Below are positions 1 to 7,756 of a stretch of 40,387 nucleotides of DNA, piece after piece. The stretch is taken from positions 1-40,387 of the forward strand of contig CAYJFM010000020.1 in the NCBI GenBank assembly GCA_964369805.1. The letters run 5' to 3'. The stretch's first letter is position 1. Every line of letters starts with the position of its first letter. A program made the position numbers and the translations under genes. Origin of the DNA: CAYJHC01 sp964369805. GTDB taxonomy: Bacteria > Bacillota > Clostridia > Peptostreptococcales > Anaerovoracaceae. The notes below the pieces were generated by a model. The model was not told the origin of the DNA. It saw only the letters and a program-made list of their open reading frames with translations, and made no database searches.

Positions 1-160
1 CTCTGTTGTTATTGTACGGTCTATCGCCTTGTGGTCTTTCACCTCTGTTGTTATTGTACGGTCTATCGCCTTGTGGTCTTTCACCTCTGTTGTTATTATA
101 TGGTCTATCGCCTTGTGGTCTTTCACCTCTGTTGTTATTATATGGTCTATCACCACTTCT
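1..160 (-). repeat. 42-bp tandem repeat inside infB
   Basis: Three full 42-bp units (1-42, 43-84, 85-126) and a partial fourth (127 to about 160) encode the 14-residue unit GDRPYNNNRGERPQ of IF-2. Units 1 and 2 are almost identical to units 3 and 4 except at a few third positions. The array runs off the left edge, so the copy number is unknown. Confidence 0.93.
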
Positions 161-829
161 GCTATCATTTCTTCTTCTATCAGAGCCTCTATCTTCTCTT
201 TCAGACCTAGCTTTATCGTTTCTTTCTTTCGCTCTCTGTTCTCTTTCTTTTGCTTCAAGTTCTACTTCTGCAGCTCTTTTTACTACAACAGGACCACGAA
301 CGGCGGGTCTTTCTGGTGCCTTCTGGCTTTCTGGCTTAGATACAGCTTTAGGCTCTTCTTTAGCCTTAACTTCTACCTTAGGTTCTCCTGCCTTAGTCTC
401 TTGAGTTACTTCTTTAGCCTTTGGCGTCACTTCTACTTTAACCTCTGTTTTTGGTGTTGTTTCTACTTTAACTTCTGTCTTTGGAGCTGCTTCTGTTTTA
501 ACAGCTGTTTCCTTAAATGTAGGAGCTTCACTATGCCCTTCTTTTCTAGCAGCTACTTCTTCTGAAACCACTGGTTTACCCATCGGTCTTCTTCTTGCAA
601 CTTCGCTAGAAATAACTGGTTTTCCTCCTGGAATTTTTTTCCCTTGGGTATTATTTGAGCTTTCTTGTTCTTTTTGTTTTTTTGTATTCATGCTTGCTTT
701 TAACTCTTCTAGCCTTTCCTCTGGTATATTGCTATTAGCGCCTTTTAGCTCTAATCCAATGGTTGTTGCTTTACTAATTACGTCCTTACTAGTTCTGCCT
801 ATTTCTTTTCCTAATTCGTGTACCTTCAT
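1..829 (-). CDS. infB: Translation initiation factor IF-2, N-terminal part (cut by left edge)
   Basis: This is the first 276 codons of IF-2, the GTPase that brings initiator tRNA to the 30S subunit; the G domain lies beyond the left edge. The start MKVHELGKEIG and the following ~50 residues match the IF2_N helical domain. After that comes a long low-complexity linker, first rich in K/E/V/P/T, then in R/E/D, ending in 14-residue repeats of GDRPYNNNRGERPQ. The start at 829 is preceded by AAAGGGG and lies 6 bp after the ylxQ stop, so it is the last visible gene of the rimP-nusA-ylxR-ylxQ-infB operon. The reading frame is open from 829 to the window edge. Confidence 0.95.
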   Translation of the reverse strand, partial: MKVHELGKEIGRTSKDVISKATTIGLELKGANSNIPEERLEELKASMNTKKQKEQESSNNTQGKKIPGGKPVISSEVARRRPMGKPVVSEEVAARKEGHSEAPTFKETAVKTEAAPKTEVKVETTPKTEVKVEVTPKAKEVTQETKAGEPKVEVKAKEEPKAVSKPESQKAPERPAVRGPVVVKRAAEVELEAKEREQRAKERNDKARSEREDRGSDRRRNDSRSGDRPYNNNRGERPQGDRPYNNNRGERPQGDRPYNNNRGERPQGDRPYNNNR

Positions 830-835
830 ACGCAA

Positions 836-1156
836 CTACCCCTTTCTTTTAATTTCATTACCTAACTCTTCTTTTATCACCTTTGCAAATTTCTTATCGA
901 TTATGCCAATCACTCCTGTTTCAAAGCTTCCTAGAATAGCTCCTAGTTTTTCTTTTGATGAATAGGTGATTTTTTCTATATTTTCTCTCCTGCATGCGAG
1001 AGTTATCTTATCATTGGTGTTTTCAGATAAATCCTCAGCAGTTATAATCAAATGAACTTTTTTCTTTTTAATATTAATTAAACAAGTGTCTGTTCCCTCT
1101 ACTAAGCTTCTTGATTTTTTTGCAAAACCAAGATAGCTTTCAATCTTAGGCTTCAT
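836..1156 (-). CDS. ylxQ: L7Ae/YlxQ-family RNA-binding protein
   Basis: A 106-residue protein of the ribosomal L7Ae/L30e/YlxQ family, which binds kink-turn RNA. The length and the central ITAEDLSENTNDKI block, matching the family's IAxDxSxNTxxK motif, support the call. The N-terminus YLGFAKKSRSLVEGTD fits the usual 'LGLAxRAGKLxxG' opening. It lies between ylxR, which it overlaps by 11 bp, and infB, 6 bp away, exactly as in other Firmicutes, so it is translationally coupled. The specific RNA target is not evident from the sequence. Confidence 0.92.
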   Translation of the reverse strand: MKPKIESYLGFAKKSRSLVEGTDTCLINIKKKKVHLIITAEDLSENTNDKITLACRRENIEKITYSSKEKLGAILGSFETGVIGIIDKKFAKVIKEELGNEIKRKG

Positions 1157-1424
1157 CTTTTTTCACCTCGCTTATTGCCACTTTAATGCTTTCTAGCTCA
1201 CTTTCAGTTACATTTCTTTTAAACTGTCGTTGAAAAGCTTTTCGCTTTATTGCTTTTTCTAGGCACTCTTCCTTTGGGCAAATATAGCATCCTCGTCCAG
1301 CTGCTTTTCCAGTAAAGTCTGCTTTCGCACCATTCTCTGAATTTACAATTCTAAGAAGGTTTGCTTGGTCGGTTTTATCCATGCACCCGATACAAGTTCT
1401 TTGCGGAATTTTTTTTTCTTTCAC
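1146..1424 (-). CDS. ylxR: YlxR/RnpM family protein (DUF448)
   Basis: A 92-residue YlxR-family protein. The signature RTCIGCMDKTDQANLLRIV at residues ~9-27 and GRGCYICPKEECLEKAIKRKAF at ~43-64 are the conserved halves of the family; the second matches GRGAYxCxxxxCxxKAxKR with an extra Cys. Homologues have been described as RNase P modulators (RnpM) and as nucleoid-associated regulators, so a role in RNA metabolism is likely but not shown here. The start is GTG at 1424, chosen because CGGAGG stands 5-6 bases upstream. It lies between nusA (15-bp gap) and ylxQ (11-bp overlap). Confidence 0.92.
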   Translation of the reverse strand: MKEKKIPQRTCIGCMDKTDQANLLRIVNSENGAKADFTGKAAGRGCYICPKEECLEKAIKRKAFQRQFKRNVTESELESIKVAISEVKKDEA

Positions 1425-1439
1425 TCGCAGCCTCCGTTG

Positions 1440-2717
1440 TTATTCTTTATTTTCTAGTTCCGCTTCTTCATGAATTTCTTCAAAGCTTTCAGAATCCTCT
1501 TCTGATTCTTCAACTACTTCTTCAAACCCTTCTGAAGCTACTTCTGACTCTTCCGCTACTTCTTCAAAGAATTCTTCTCCTTCGGCAAACTCTTCTACAA
1601 TAGTTTCTTCTACAGGTTCTTCTAATATTTGCTGTTCTTCAAATATCGCTCTTTGTTCAGGATCATCTAACATCTCTTCAAATTGAGATCTGCTTTTAAT
1701 ATCTATCTTCCATGAGCAAAGTTTTGCTGCAAGTCTAACATTTTGCCCTGCTTTACCAATTGCTAATGACAGCTGCATATCAGGTACTACAACTGTTGCT
1801 TCTTTGTTTCTTCTAATAATAACCTCTTCAACTGAAGCTGGACTTAATGCACTTGTAATAAGTTCTGCTGGGTCATTACTCCAGTTAATTATGTCTATTT
1901 TTTCACCAAAAATTTCTCTAGTTACGCTTTCTACTCTATTTCCCTTAGCACCAACGCAAGCACCAATTGCATCTACGTTTTCATCATTAGCCCACACAGC
2001 CATCTTTGTTCTAGAACCTTGTTCTCTTGCAACGCTTTTAATCTCAACAATTCCTTCTTCAATTTCTGGAACTTCCATTTCAAACAGTCCAGTTACTAAA
2101 GCTGGGTGGCTTCTTGAAACAAATACTTGTGGTCCTTTTGTTGTTTTTCTTACATCAATTACAAATACCTTAATAAACTCTCCTGTTTTAAAGTTCTCTC
2201 CTGGAACCTGCTCTCTCTCTGAAAGAAGACCTTCTGTTTTTCCAATTGAAATAAAAATTGTTCCATTACTAATTCTTTGAATTTGACCATTTACTATTGA
2301 ACCTTGTCTTTCAATAAAGTCATCAAAGATCATGCTTCTTTCCATTTCTCTAATCTTTTGCACTACAACCTGTTTAGCTGTTTGTGCAGCAATTCTAGAA
2401 AATTCACCTGGCTCAATATGATATTCAACCACATCACCAATTTCATATCTTTCATCAATTTCTCTTGCTTCTTCAAGAGTCATCTCTGTGTTTTCATCTT
2501 CAATTTCTTCTACTACAAAAACCTTGGTATAGATCTCAATTCCGCCATTTGACTTATTAATCTCAACCACTATGTTTTGATTAACCCCATAGCTTTTTTT
2601 ATAAGCAGAAGTCAAAGCTGTTTCGATTGCTTCAATAAGAGCCTCTTTTGAAATCCCTTTTTCTTCTTCAATCATTTCTAATGCCTGTAAAAAGCTTACA
2701 TCCATTCCATCGCTCAT
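1440..2717 (-). CDS. nusA: Transcription termination/antitermination factor NusA
   Basis: NusA binds RNA polymerase and stimulates pausing and intrinsic termination. The 425-residue product has the N-terminal RNAP-binding domain (about 1-125), an S1 domain (~135-200, containing GQIQRISNGTIFISI) and two KH domains. Their GXXG loops are visible as GAKGNR (~258) and IGKAGQN (~325). The last ~65 residues are an extremely acidic Glu-rich tail in place of the Gram-negative acidic-repeat domains. The start is preceded by GAGGAGG, with 20 bp to rimP upstream. The operon leader contains a terminator that could be the site of NusA autoregulation. Confidence 0.97.
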   Translation of the reverse strand: MSDGMDVSFLQALEMIEEEKGISKEALIEAIETALTSAYKKSYGVNQNIVVEINKSNGGIEIYTKVFVVEEIEDENTEMTLEEAREIDERYEIGDVVEYHIEPGEFSRIAAQTAKQVVVQKIREMERSMIFDDFIERQGSIVNGQIQRISNGTIFISIGKTEGLLSEREQVPGENFKTGEFIKVFVIDVRKTTKGPQVFVSRSHPALVTGLFEMEVPEIEEGIVEIKSVAREQGSRTKMAVWANDENVDAIGACVGAKGNRVESVTREIFGEKIDIINWSNDPAELITSALSPASVEEVIIRRNKEATVVVPDMQLSLAIGKAGQNVRLAAKLCSWKIDIKSRSQFEEMLDDPEQRAIFEEQQILEEPVEETIVEEFAEGEEFFEEVAEESEVASEGFEEVVEESEEDSESFEEIHEEAELENKE

Positions 2718-2737
2718 TTTATATCCTCCTCGTATCT

Positions 2738-3211
2738 CTAAAATGTTATTACCAGTTTACATTTTGCCACCTGTTTCATAGGAAGCTCAATATTTTCTTC
2801 TTTATATTCAACAGTGATTTTATCTTCATCAGCTGCTATTAGCTTACATTCAAGTCTCTTTGTGTTGTCAATTGCTTCATAAAGCTTGACTTCAACATTT
2901 TCACCAATGTATCGTTCATAGTGAGTTAAAGTTATTAACTCCCTCTCTACACCAGGAGAGCTTACTTCTAAAAAGTAATTTTGAGCAATTAAGTCCTCTT
3001 CATCTAATTTTTCACTTAAAAATCTGCTTACTTTTTCGCAGTCATCCATTGATATTCTCTCATCGCTTGGCCAGGTTTTATCAATGTAAATGCGCAGAAA
3101 CCAATCCTTACCTTCTTTTAGAAACTCAGTATTGTACAGCTCCAGGCCTTCTTCTTCAAGAAATTCTTTTGCAATTTCTCCTATGCTATCTTTAATTTTT
3201 AATTTTGCCAT
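2738..3211 (-). CDS. rimP: Ribosome maturation factor RimP
   Basis: RimP assists late assembly of the 30S subunit. The 157-residue length is typical, and the hallmark LEVSSPGVERELIT block is present at ~82-95, followed by a C-terminal Sm-like domain. It is the first gene of the nusA operon. The start ATG at 3211 is preceded by TGGGGGAAAAACATAAAAT, a somewhat distant ribosome binding site. That sequence begins only a few bases after the U-tract of the leader terminator, so any readthrough transcript is immediately translatable. Confidence 0.95.
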   Translation of the reverse strand: MAKLKIKDSIGEIAKEFLEEEGLELYNTEFLKEGKDWFLRIYIDKTWPSDERISMDDCEKVSRFLSEKLDEEDLIAQNYFLEVSSPGVERELITLTHYERYIGENVEVKLYEAIDNTKRLECKLIAADEDKITVEYKEENIELPMKQVAKCKLVITF

Positions 3212-3230
3212 ATTTTATGTTTTTCCCCCA

Positions 3231-3263
3231 TAAAAAAGTAGAAAGAGTGGTTTCCCACTCTTT
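3231..3263 (-). terminator. Leader terminator upstream of rimP-nusA (candidate NusA-dependent attenuator)
   Basis: On the minus strand a perfect 9-bp stem (AAAGAGTGG / CCACTCTTT, arms 3255-3263 and 3242-3250) with a GAAA tetraloop is followed by CTACTTTTTTA. The U-tract is displaced by CTAC, which weakens a terminator. It lies downstream of the operon promoter (-10 at 3285-3290) and 19 bp before the rimP start, so it is inside the leader rather than only being the end of the upstream GGDEF gene. In Bacillus subtilis the same operon is controlled by NusA-stimulated termination in its leader; the analogy here is an inference. Confidence 0.75.
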
Positions 3264-3284
3264 TCCAAAACAACTATTACACAT

Positions 3285-3313
3285 ATTATAACATAAATAT
3301 ATATCTGATGCAA
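3285..3313 (-). promoter_or_regulatory. Promoter of the rimP-nusA-ylxR-ylxQ-infB operon
   Basis: On the minus strand there is a perfect -10 TATAAT (3285-3290) extended by TGT, and a -35-like TTGCAT (3308-3313) 17 bp upstream. The predicted transcript starts near 3278, 15 bases before the leader hairpin. The site is in the 201-bp gap between the GGDEF gene stop and rimP. Confidence 0.7.
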
Positions 3314-3412
3314 GCTTAATTTTTCAACATTCTCACCCTTAATTATCTACTGTCAAGCAGCCATTTGCATCGCCACTAAATTACTGTTACATTACGCTTT
3401 CTGATATCAATT

Positions 3413-6400
3413 CTATGTTCTGATATATTTTTTTGCAAATTTTTCTATATTTATCGGTTCTTTAAAGAAATACCCTTCCACTACATGATTCTGCATTTCA
3501 TCTAGCATTTTTAGATGCTCTTCATGGTTTAAGCTTATTGCACTTTCAATTAGAATATTGAAAGCTTCCTCTTCAAGATCTCTCTCTTTTATAATTTCTA
3601 TTTTTCCTTCAAAGTTGTTTTTACTAATATTTTTAATAAATACTACAAACTCATCGCCACTTACTCTGTAGACATTATCGCCGAAAATCCCACTAAGTCC
3701 TTTAGCAACTTTGGTTATTACCTCATCACCAAACATTGTCCCATTTCTATTGTTAATGCCAATCAAATCTTCTATTTTCACTAAGGCTACGGCTATCGTA
3801 GATAAAGTAATAGTTGATGTAGATTTTAAGTTCTTAGTTAGACTGTTACAGTTTCTAACTTCTGTAAGAGGATCAAAGTAGCTTAACTTTTCAAGTTCTA
3901 TAAGTGTTGCAGTTTCATTTAGGAAGTTTCCAATAAACCTTGCTACCGATTTCAATAAGTGAGTTTGGTCAACCCTTATACTTGGATTATCTACACCTAT
4001 TAATCCCACTATCCTACCTTCTTTATCATGAATTGGTGCAGTAATAATAGATGTTATCCCCTGACTTGTCAGAAGTTTATAGTCTGCTGAGTCTTTTGCC
4101 AGTTCATTTGCAATTGAATCAATATGAAATTCTCCTACCTCTTCAAATTTGTCAAACCATCCCTGAAGTAAAGACTTTGGAATATTTTGTGAATTTTCTA
4201 GCTGAGTTACGACTCCAGAAGCACACCATTCAAAAGTATTATTTAATATTCTGTCATTGTCAACAACTTCAAATATATAACTTCTATCTGAATTATGGAA
4301 ACTAGCAATAATTTGAAGCAACTTATTGATTGACTCCCTTGGATTCTCCCTTGACTGCAACATATCTATACAACTAATTAAAGTCCTCTCTTGCTCAAGC
4401 TTTTCTTTTAATTCCATTTCCAAATGGTTTACTTTTGTAACATCTGTTGCAATTTCAAGTCTAACTAAATTATCATTTAACTTAACTAGCTTATCTTTAA
4501 GCAGGAAGGTTTTCTTAAAAACATCATTGTAATAAGTCCATTCAAAGAAATAGTCTTCACTTAGGTATTTATTGGTACAGAAATCACATGGCCTTGACTT
4601 ACCATATAGTAACTCATAGCATTTTTTCCCTTGCCAATCATTTTCTCCTACATTCTTTAAATTGCTTAACATTTTTTTATTAACATATATTAATTCGTAC
4701 GTTTCAACATCCGAAATATAAACAAGGTCATCTGCACTATCAGAAATAAAAGCAGATATTTTGTTATACTCTGTAAGACTTTTTACTTCTTCTCTCAAAT
4801 TTTCACTTTGAAATATAATTGATATTATCTTTGCTATATACTGAAGACTGTTTATTTCTTTTTCATTCCAAACCCTAGTGTTTGTACAGTCATCTAAGCC
4901 TATGAAAAAGGATACATATCCATCTCTTTTTACCTGAGAGTGTAGAAATGACTGTATTCCTTGCCCCTGCATTATATCAAAAGCCATATCAGTAGTGAAA
5001 GACTCTTTCAAATTATTAGAGTAAACTATACCATCATGAGCAGCTTCAAAAAGATCATTAAAAATATCTTTAGAGACGTTTTGCATATTATTTTTTTCCT
5101 CTGAAATTCCAGGCTTGCACCATTCATAGGAATTAGTATAAGTTTTACCATCGTCAAAGGTTTCAAAGATAAAACATCTGTCAGCATTATATTTTTTACC
5201 TATAAACTGTAACACCATATTTATAGAACTTGGACTAACATTGTTTTTGTATAAAGTGTCAAATGAAGCAGAAATAAGATCATAATCAAAATACGATCTA
5301 GCAATTTTGTTTGCATTTTCTACCTTAGTTAAATTAAGCATTGTGCCATTTAGCAAAGACTCATCATAAAAAACAAACTGATTTTTTCCTCTATGTTTAG
5401 CTTCGTAAAGTGCTTTATCCGCAGACTTATAGAGTTCATCATAATCGTTTCCATAATTAGGAAAAATCGCAATTCCTATACTTCCTGATATAGAGTAATC
5501 TTTATAATCGCCAGAGTAAGTTTGTCTAAATGCCTCTGAAATTTTCTCGGCTTTTTCTCTTAGCAAATTCATATCTCTTGCATCTTCAACAAATACTACA
5601 AATTCATCTCCGCCTATTCTTGCTAAAATATCTTTATTATCAGTAAATAAGTTTTTTAAATTAGTAGAGACCTCTTTTAATACCTCGTCTCCAAAGTAAT
5701 GCCCCAAATTATCATTGATAGCCTTAAAATTATCAATATCAACTATAAACAAAGCATGTGTGGTACCATCATTCTCTTCAATTTTAGCTGAAATTAATTG
5801 CTCTGCTGTTACTTTGTTATAACAGCCCGTCAGAAGATCTATCCTCGATTTACGCTCTAATGCTTTTTGCTCTTGGACATCTAGTCCTTTGCCGACCAGT
5901 ATAAATGGTTCTCCATGGTCATTAGCAATTAATTCATAAACTACTCTGTAGTACCTATATTCTCCACTAACAGTTTTGTACCTAATATCTAGTGGCTCAT
6001 AAGTTCCATTTTCAATATTATCACATAGTTGATTATATAGCTCTATGTCCTCAGGATGAACTTTCTCTCTTCCTGCCTCTTTGTCAAATAGTATGTTTTC
6101 AAACTCTACAGTTTCTTCATTTGCTTTTTTGCCATAGAACTGAATACTGTTAGTTTGCATATTAAGAACAAATAACCATTCTTTAGCCAAGCTAGCCAAC
6201 TTAGTTAAAACTCTTTTCTGAGATATTTTATCCTTGAAAAATTCGTCATAATGGCTTTCTTCTTCTCCACCAAGAAATTCAGCACTCAAATCTCTTGTAA
6301 ATCCAGCCACGTAACTTTCCCCATTAATATCGTCAACTCTAATTAGGGTTATTTCACATGGTATTTCTTCACCGTCTAGTCTGCAGTGCATCCAGTTAAA

Positions 6401-6688
6401 TTTACACAACCCCTCTTCAAAGGCTTCTTCAATATATTTAGGTGGCAGCTCATAGGTCAAACCTCCATCTGGTTGCACTTCTGGTGATAGTTCCATAAAT
6501 CTATCTAAATACTCTTGCTCATCCTTTAGCTTGAAAAGTTCAACGGCCTTTTTGTTGCACAAAATGTTTTCTGCATTTTTTGTCCAAAGATTAAAACACA
6601 AAGGGGTCGCATCTATTATTGTTTTAAATGCTTTTACTGCGTGAGAATCCTCTTTTGTACCAAGTAGTTTCGCTATTTCTTTGTTCAT
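3413..6688 (-). CDS. Multidomain PAS-GGDEF-GAF-PAS-GAF-GGDEF protein (diguanylate cyclase)
   Basis: A 1091-residue soluble signalling protein with no membrane segment. The likely order is PAS ~20-130, PAS/PAC ~165-275, GGDEF ~285-440, GAF-like ~455-615, PAS ~640-755 with a CDFC cysteine pair, GAF ~770-935 and a second GGDEF ~940-1085. The first GGDEF keeps the DIDNFKAIND metal site and the ARIGGDEF motif (~360), so it should make cyclic di-GMP. Its RxxD inhibitory site reads DNKD, so product inhibition through the I-site looks lost. The second domain has SGDEF (~1010) and KIEDL where the metal Asp should be, so it is probably inactive. The start follows AAAGGA; it is transcribed alone from a strong promoter. 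Confidence 0.88.
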   Translation of the reverse strand: MNKEIAKLLGTKEDSHAVKAFKTIIDATPLCFNLWTKNAENILCNKKAVELFKLKDEQEYLDRFMELSPEVQPDGGLTYELPPKYIEEAFEEGLCKFNWMHCRLDGEEIPCEITLIRVDDINGESYVAGFTRDLSAEFLGGEEESHYDEFFKDKISQKRVLTKLASLAKEWLFVLNMQTNSIQFYGKKANEETVEFENILFDKEAGREKVHPEDIELYNQLCDNIENGTYEPLDIRYKTVSGEYRYYRVVYELIANDHGEPFILVGKGLDVQEQKALERKSRIDLLTGCYNKVTAEQLISAKIEENDGTTHALFIVDIDNFKAINDNLGHYFGDEVLKEVSTNLKNLFTDNKDILARIGGDEFVVFVEDARDMNLLREKAEKISEAFRQTYSGDYKDYSISGSIGIAIFPNYGNDYDELYKSADKALYEAKHRGKNQFVFYDESLLNGTMLNLTKVENANKIARSYFDYDLISASFDTLYKNNVSPSSINMVLQFIGKKYNADRCFIFETFDDGKTYTNSYEWCKPGISEEKNNMQNVSKDIFNDLFEAAHDGIVYSNNLKESFTTDMAFDIMQGQGIQSFLHSQVKRDGYVSFFIGLDDCTNTRVWNEKEINSLQYIAKIISIIFQSENLREEVKSLTEYNKISAFISDSADDLVYISDVETYELIYVNKKMLSNLKNVGENDWQGKKCYELLYGKSRPCDFCTNKYLSEDYFFEWTYYNDVFKKTFLLKDKLVKLNDNLVRLEIATDVTKVNHLEMELKEKLEQERTLISCIDMLQSRENPRESINKLLQIIASFHNSDRSYIFEVVDNDRILNNTFEWCASGVVTQLENSQNIPKSLLQGWFDKFEEVGEFHIDSIANELAKDSADYKLLTSQGITSIITAPIHDKEGRIVGLIGVDNPSIRVDQTHLLKSVARFIGNFLNETATLIELEKLSYFDPLTEVRNCNSLTKNLKSTSTITLSTIAVALVKIEDLIGINNRNGTMFGDEVITKVAKGLSGIFGDNVYRVSGDEFVVFIKNISKNNFEGKIEIIKERDLEEEAFNILIESAISLNHEEHLKMLDEMQNHVVEGYFFKEPINIEKFAKKYIRT

Positions 6689-6768
6689 AGTAACCGTCCT
6701 TTCTCATACTAGTGTCTAATATTTCTTATCCAGTTTATATGTACCTATTTATTTATTTTACTACCTCT

Positions 6769-6797
6769 AATATACTCCTATTACTCATCTATGTCAA
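6769..6797 (-). promoter_or_regulatory. Promoter of the GGDEF gene
   Basis: On the minus strand there is a consensus -35 TTGACA (6792-6797), a 17-bp spacer and -10 TATATT (6769-6774). The predicted start is about 6762, giving a leader of about 74 nt to the ATG at 6688. It is divergent from the ABC exporter promoter. Confidence 0.75.
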
Positions 6798-6843
6798 TTT
6801 ATTCCACTATTTCTATATTTTATACTTTGTATTATATTGCTAA

Positions 6844-6873
6844 TTGATTGATATTATGGTTTTATGCTACACT
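6844..6873 (+). promoter_or_regulatory. Possible promoter of the ABC exporter
   Basis: TTGATT (6844-6849), an 18-bp spacer, and an extended -10 TGC-TACACT (6868-6873). If used, transcription would begin near 6880, at the edge of an AAAGGAGGG sequence. An alternative TTGCTA (6837) with TTTTAT (6860) is also possible, so the exact promoter is uncertain. Confidence 0.35.
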
Positions 6874-6928
6874 AAGTGAAAGGAGGGTATTGGTATATTT
6901 AGTTATGAATATATCTTTAAAATAAAAT

Positions 6929-7756
6929 ATGTATGCAATTGAAATTAGTGATTTCACTAAAAAATATAAAGATGTTATTGCCGTCAATAATTTAAATCTT
7001 AGCATTCCTCAAGGGGAAATAATTGGTTTTGTTGGCAAAAATGGAGCTGGTAAAAGCACTACTATACGATCTATTATGAATATAATTCATCCAACTTCTG
7101 GGGCCATCAAAGTGTTAAGCTTAGATAGTATAAAAAACTCTAAAGAAATTAATAGATTAGTAAGTTACGTTCCTAGTGAACCAGCCTTTTATGAGAACCT
7201 TACTGTAAAAGAGCTTTTATCTTTTACAATTAAGTTTACTTCTAGTTCTATAGATGACTTAAACACTCTTGCTTCATACTTTGAAGTAGATTTAAACAAA
7301 AAAATATCTGACCTTAGTCTTGGAAACAAAAAGAAGGTTTCACTTATTCAAGGTTTTCTTAAAGATGCAAAACTAATTATTCTAGACGAGCCAACTAGCG
7401 GCCTTGATCCTCTGATGCAAGCAAAGTTCTTTGATTTAATTCTTAAGGAAAAGTCAAAAGGAAAAACTATTTTTTTATCTAGTCATAATCTTGTTGAAGT
7501 GGAAAAATACTGTGACAAAGTTGCAATAATAAAAGATGGAATCCTTGTTGATTATATGGATATGAAAGATGTAAAAATAAGACATAGTCAGACTGTTTCC
7601 TTTGAAACTAAAGATGGCCTTATACAAAACTTTGAAATTGAGGGTGATATTAATGAGCTTGTAGCTAAGCTAGCTAAGCTTGATTTATCAAAGCTTGAGA
7701 TAAAAAACAAGACTGTTGAAGATGAATTTATTGAATATTATAAGGAGGAAAATTAA
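6929..7756 (+). CDS. ABC transporter ATP-binding protein (exporter, BcrA/CcmA type)
   Basis: A 275-residue ATPase subunit of a drug- or peptide-type ABC-2 exporter. The Walker A GKNGAGKST (~36-44), the LSLGNKKKVSL signature (~129-139), Walker B LIILDEPTSGLDP (~149-161) and the H-loop SSHNL (~185) are all visible. The chosen ATG has no ribosome binding site close to it. A strong AAAGGAGGG lies about 40 bases upstream, and a short reading frame in the same frame ends with TAA just 3 bases before this ATG, so translation may be coupled to that short ORF. Its stop overlaps the permease start by one base. The substrate cannot be deduced. Confidence 0.9.
   Translation: MYAIEISDFTKKYKDVIAVNNLNLSIPQGEIIGFVGKNGAGKSTTIRSIMNIIHPTSGAIKVLSLDSIKNSKEINRLVSYVPSEPAFYENLTVKELLSFTIKFTSSSIDDLNTLASYFEVDLNKKISDLSLGNKKKVSLIQGFLKDAKLIILDEPTSGLDPLMQAKFFDLILKEKSKGKTIFLSSHNLVEVEKYCDKVAIIKDGILVDYMDMKDVKIRHSQTVSFETKDGLIQNFEIEGDINELVAKLAKLDLSKLEIKNKTVEDEFIEYYKEEN

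Noticed and set aside
1..160. Regular repeats that might be a CRISPR array
   Set aside because: The 42-bp units are directly adjacent without spacers and encode a peptide repeat in frame.
6..565. Plus-strand open frames with Leu/Tyr/Gly or Trp/Ser repeats
   Set aside because: They are the antisense of the infB repeat and linker; infB has the ribosome binding site, operon position and IF2_N homology.
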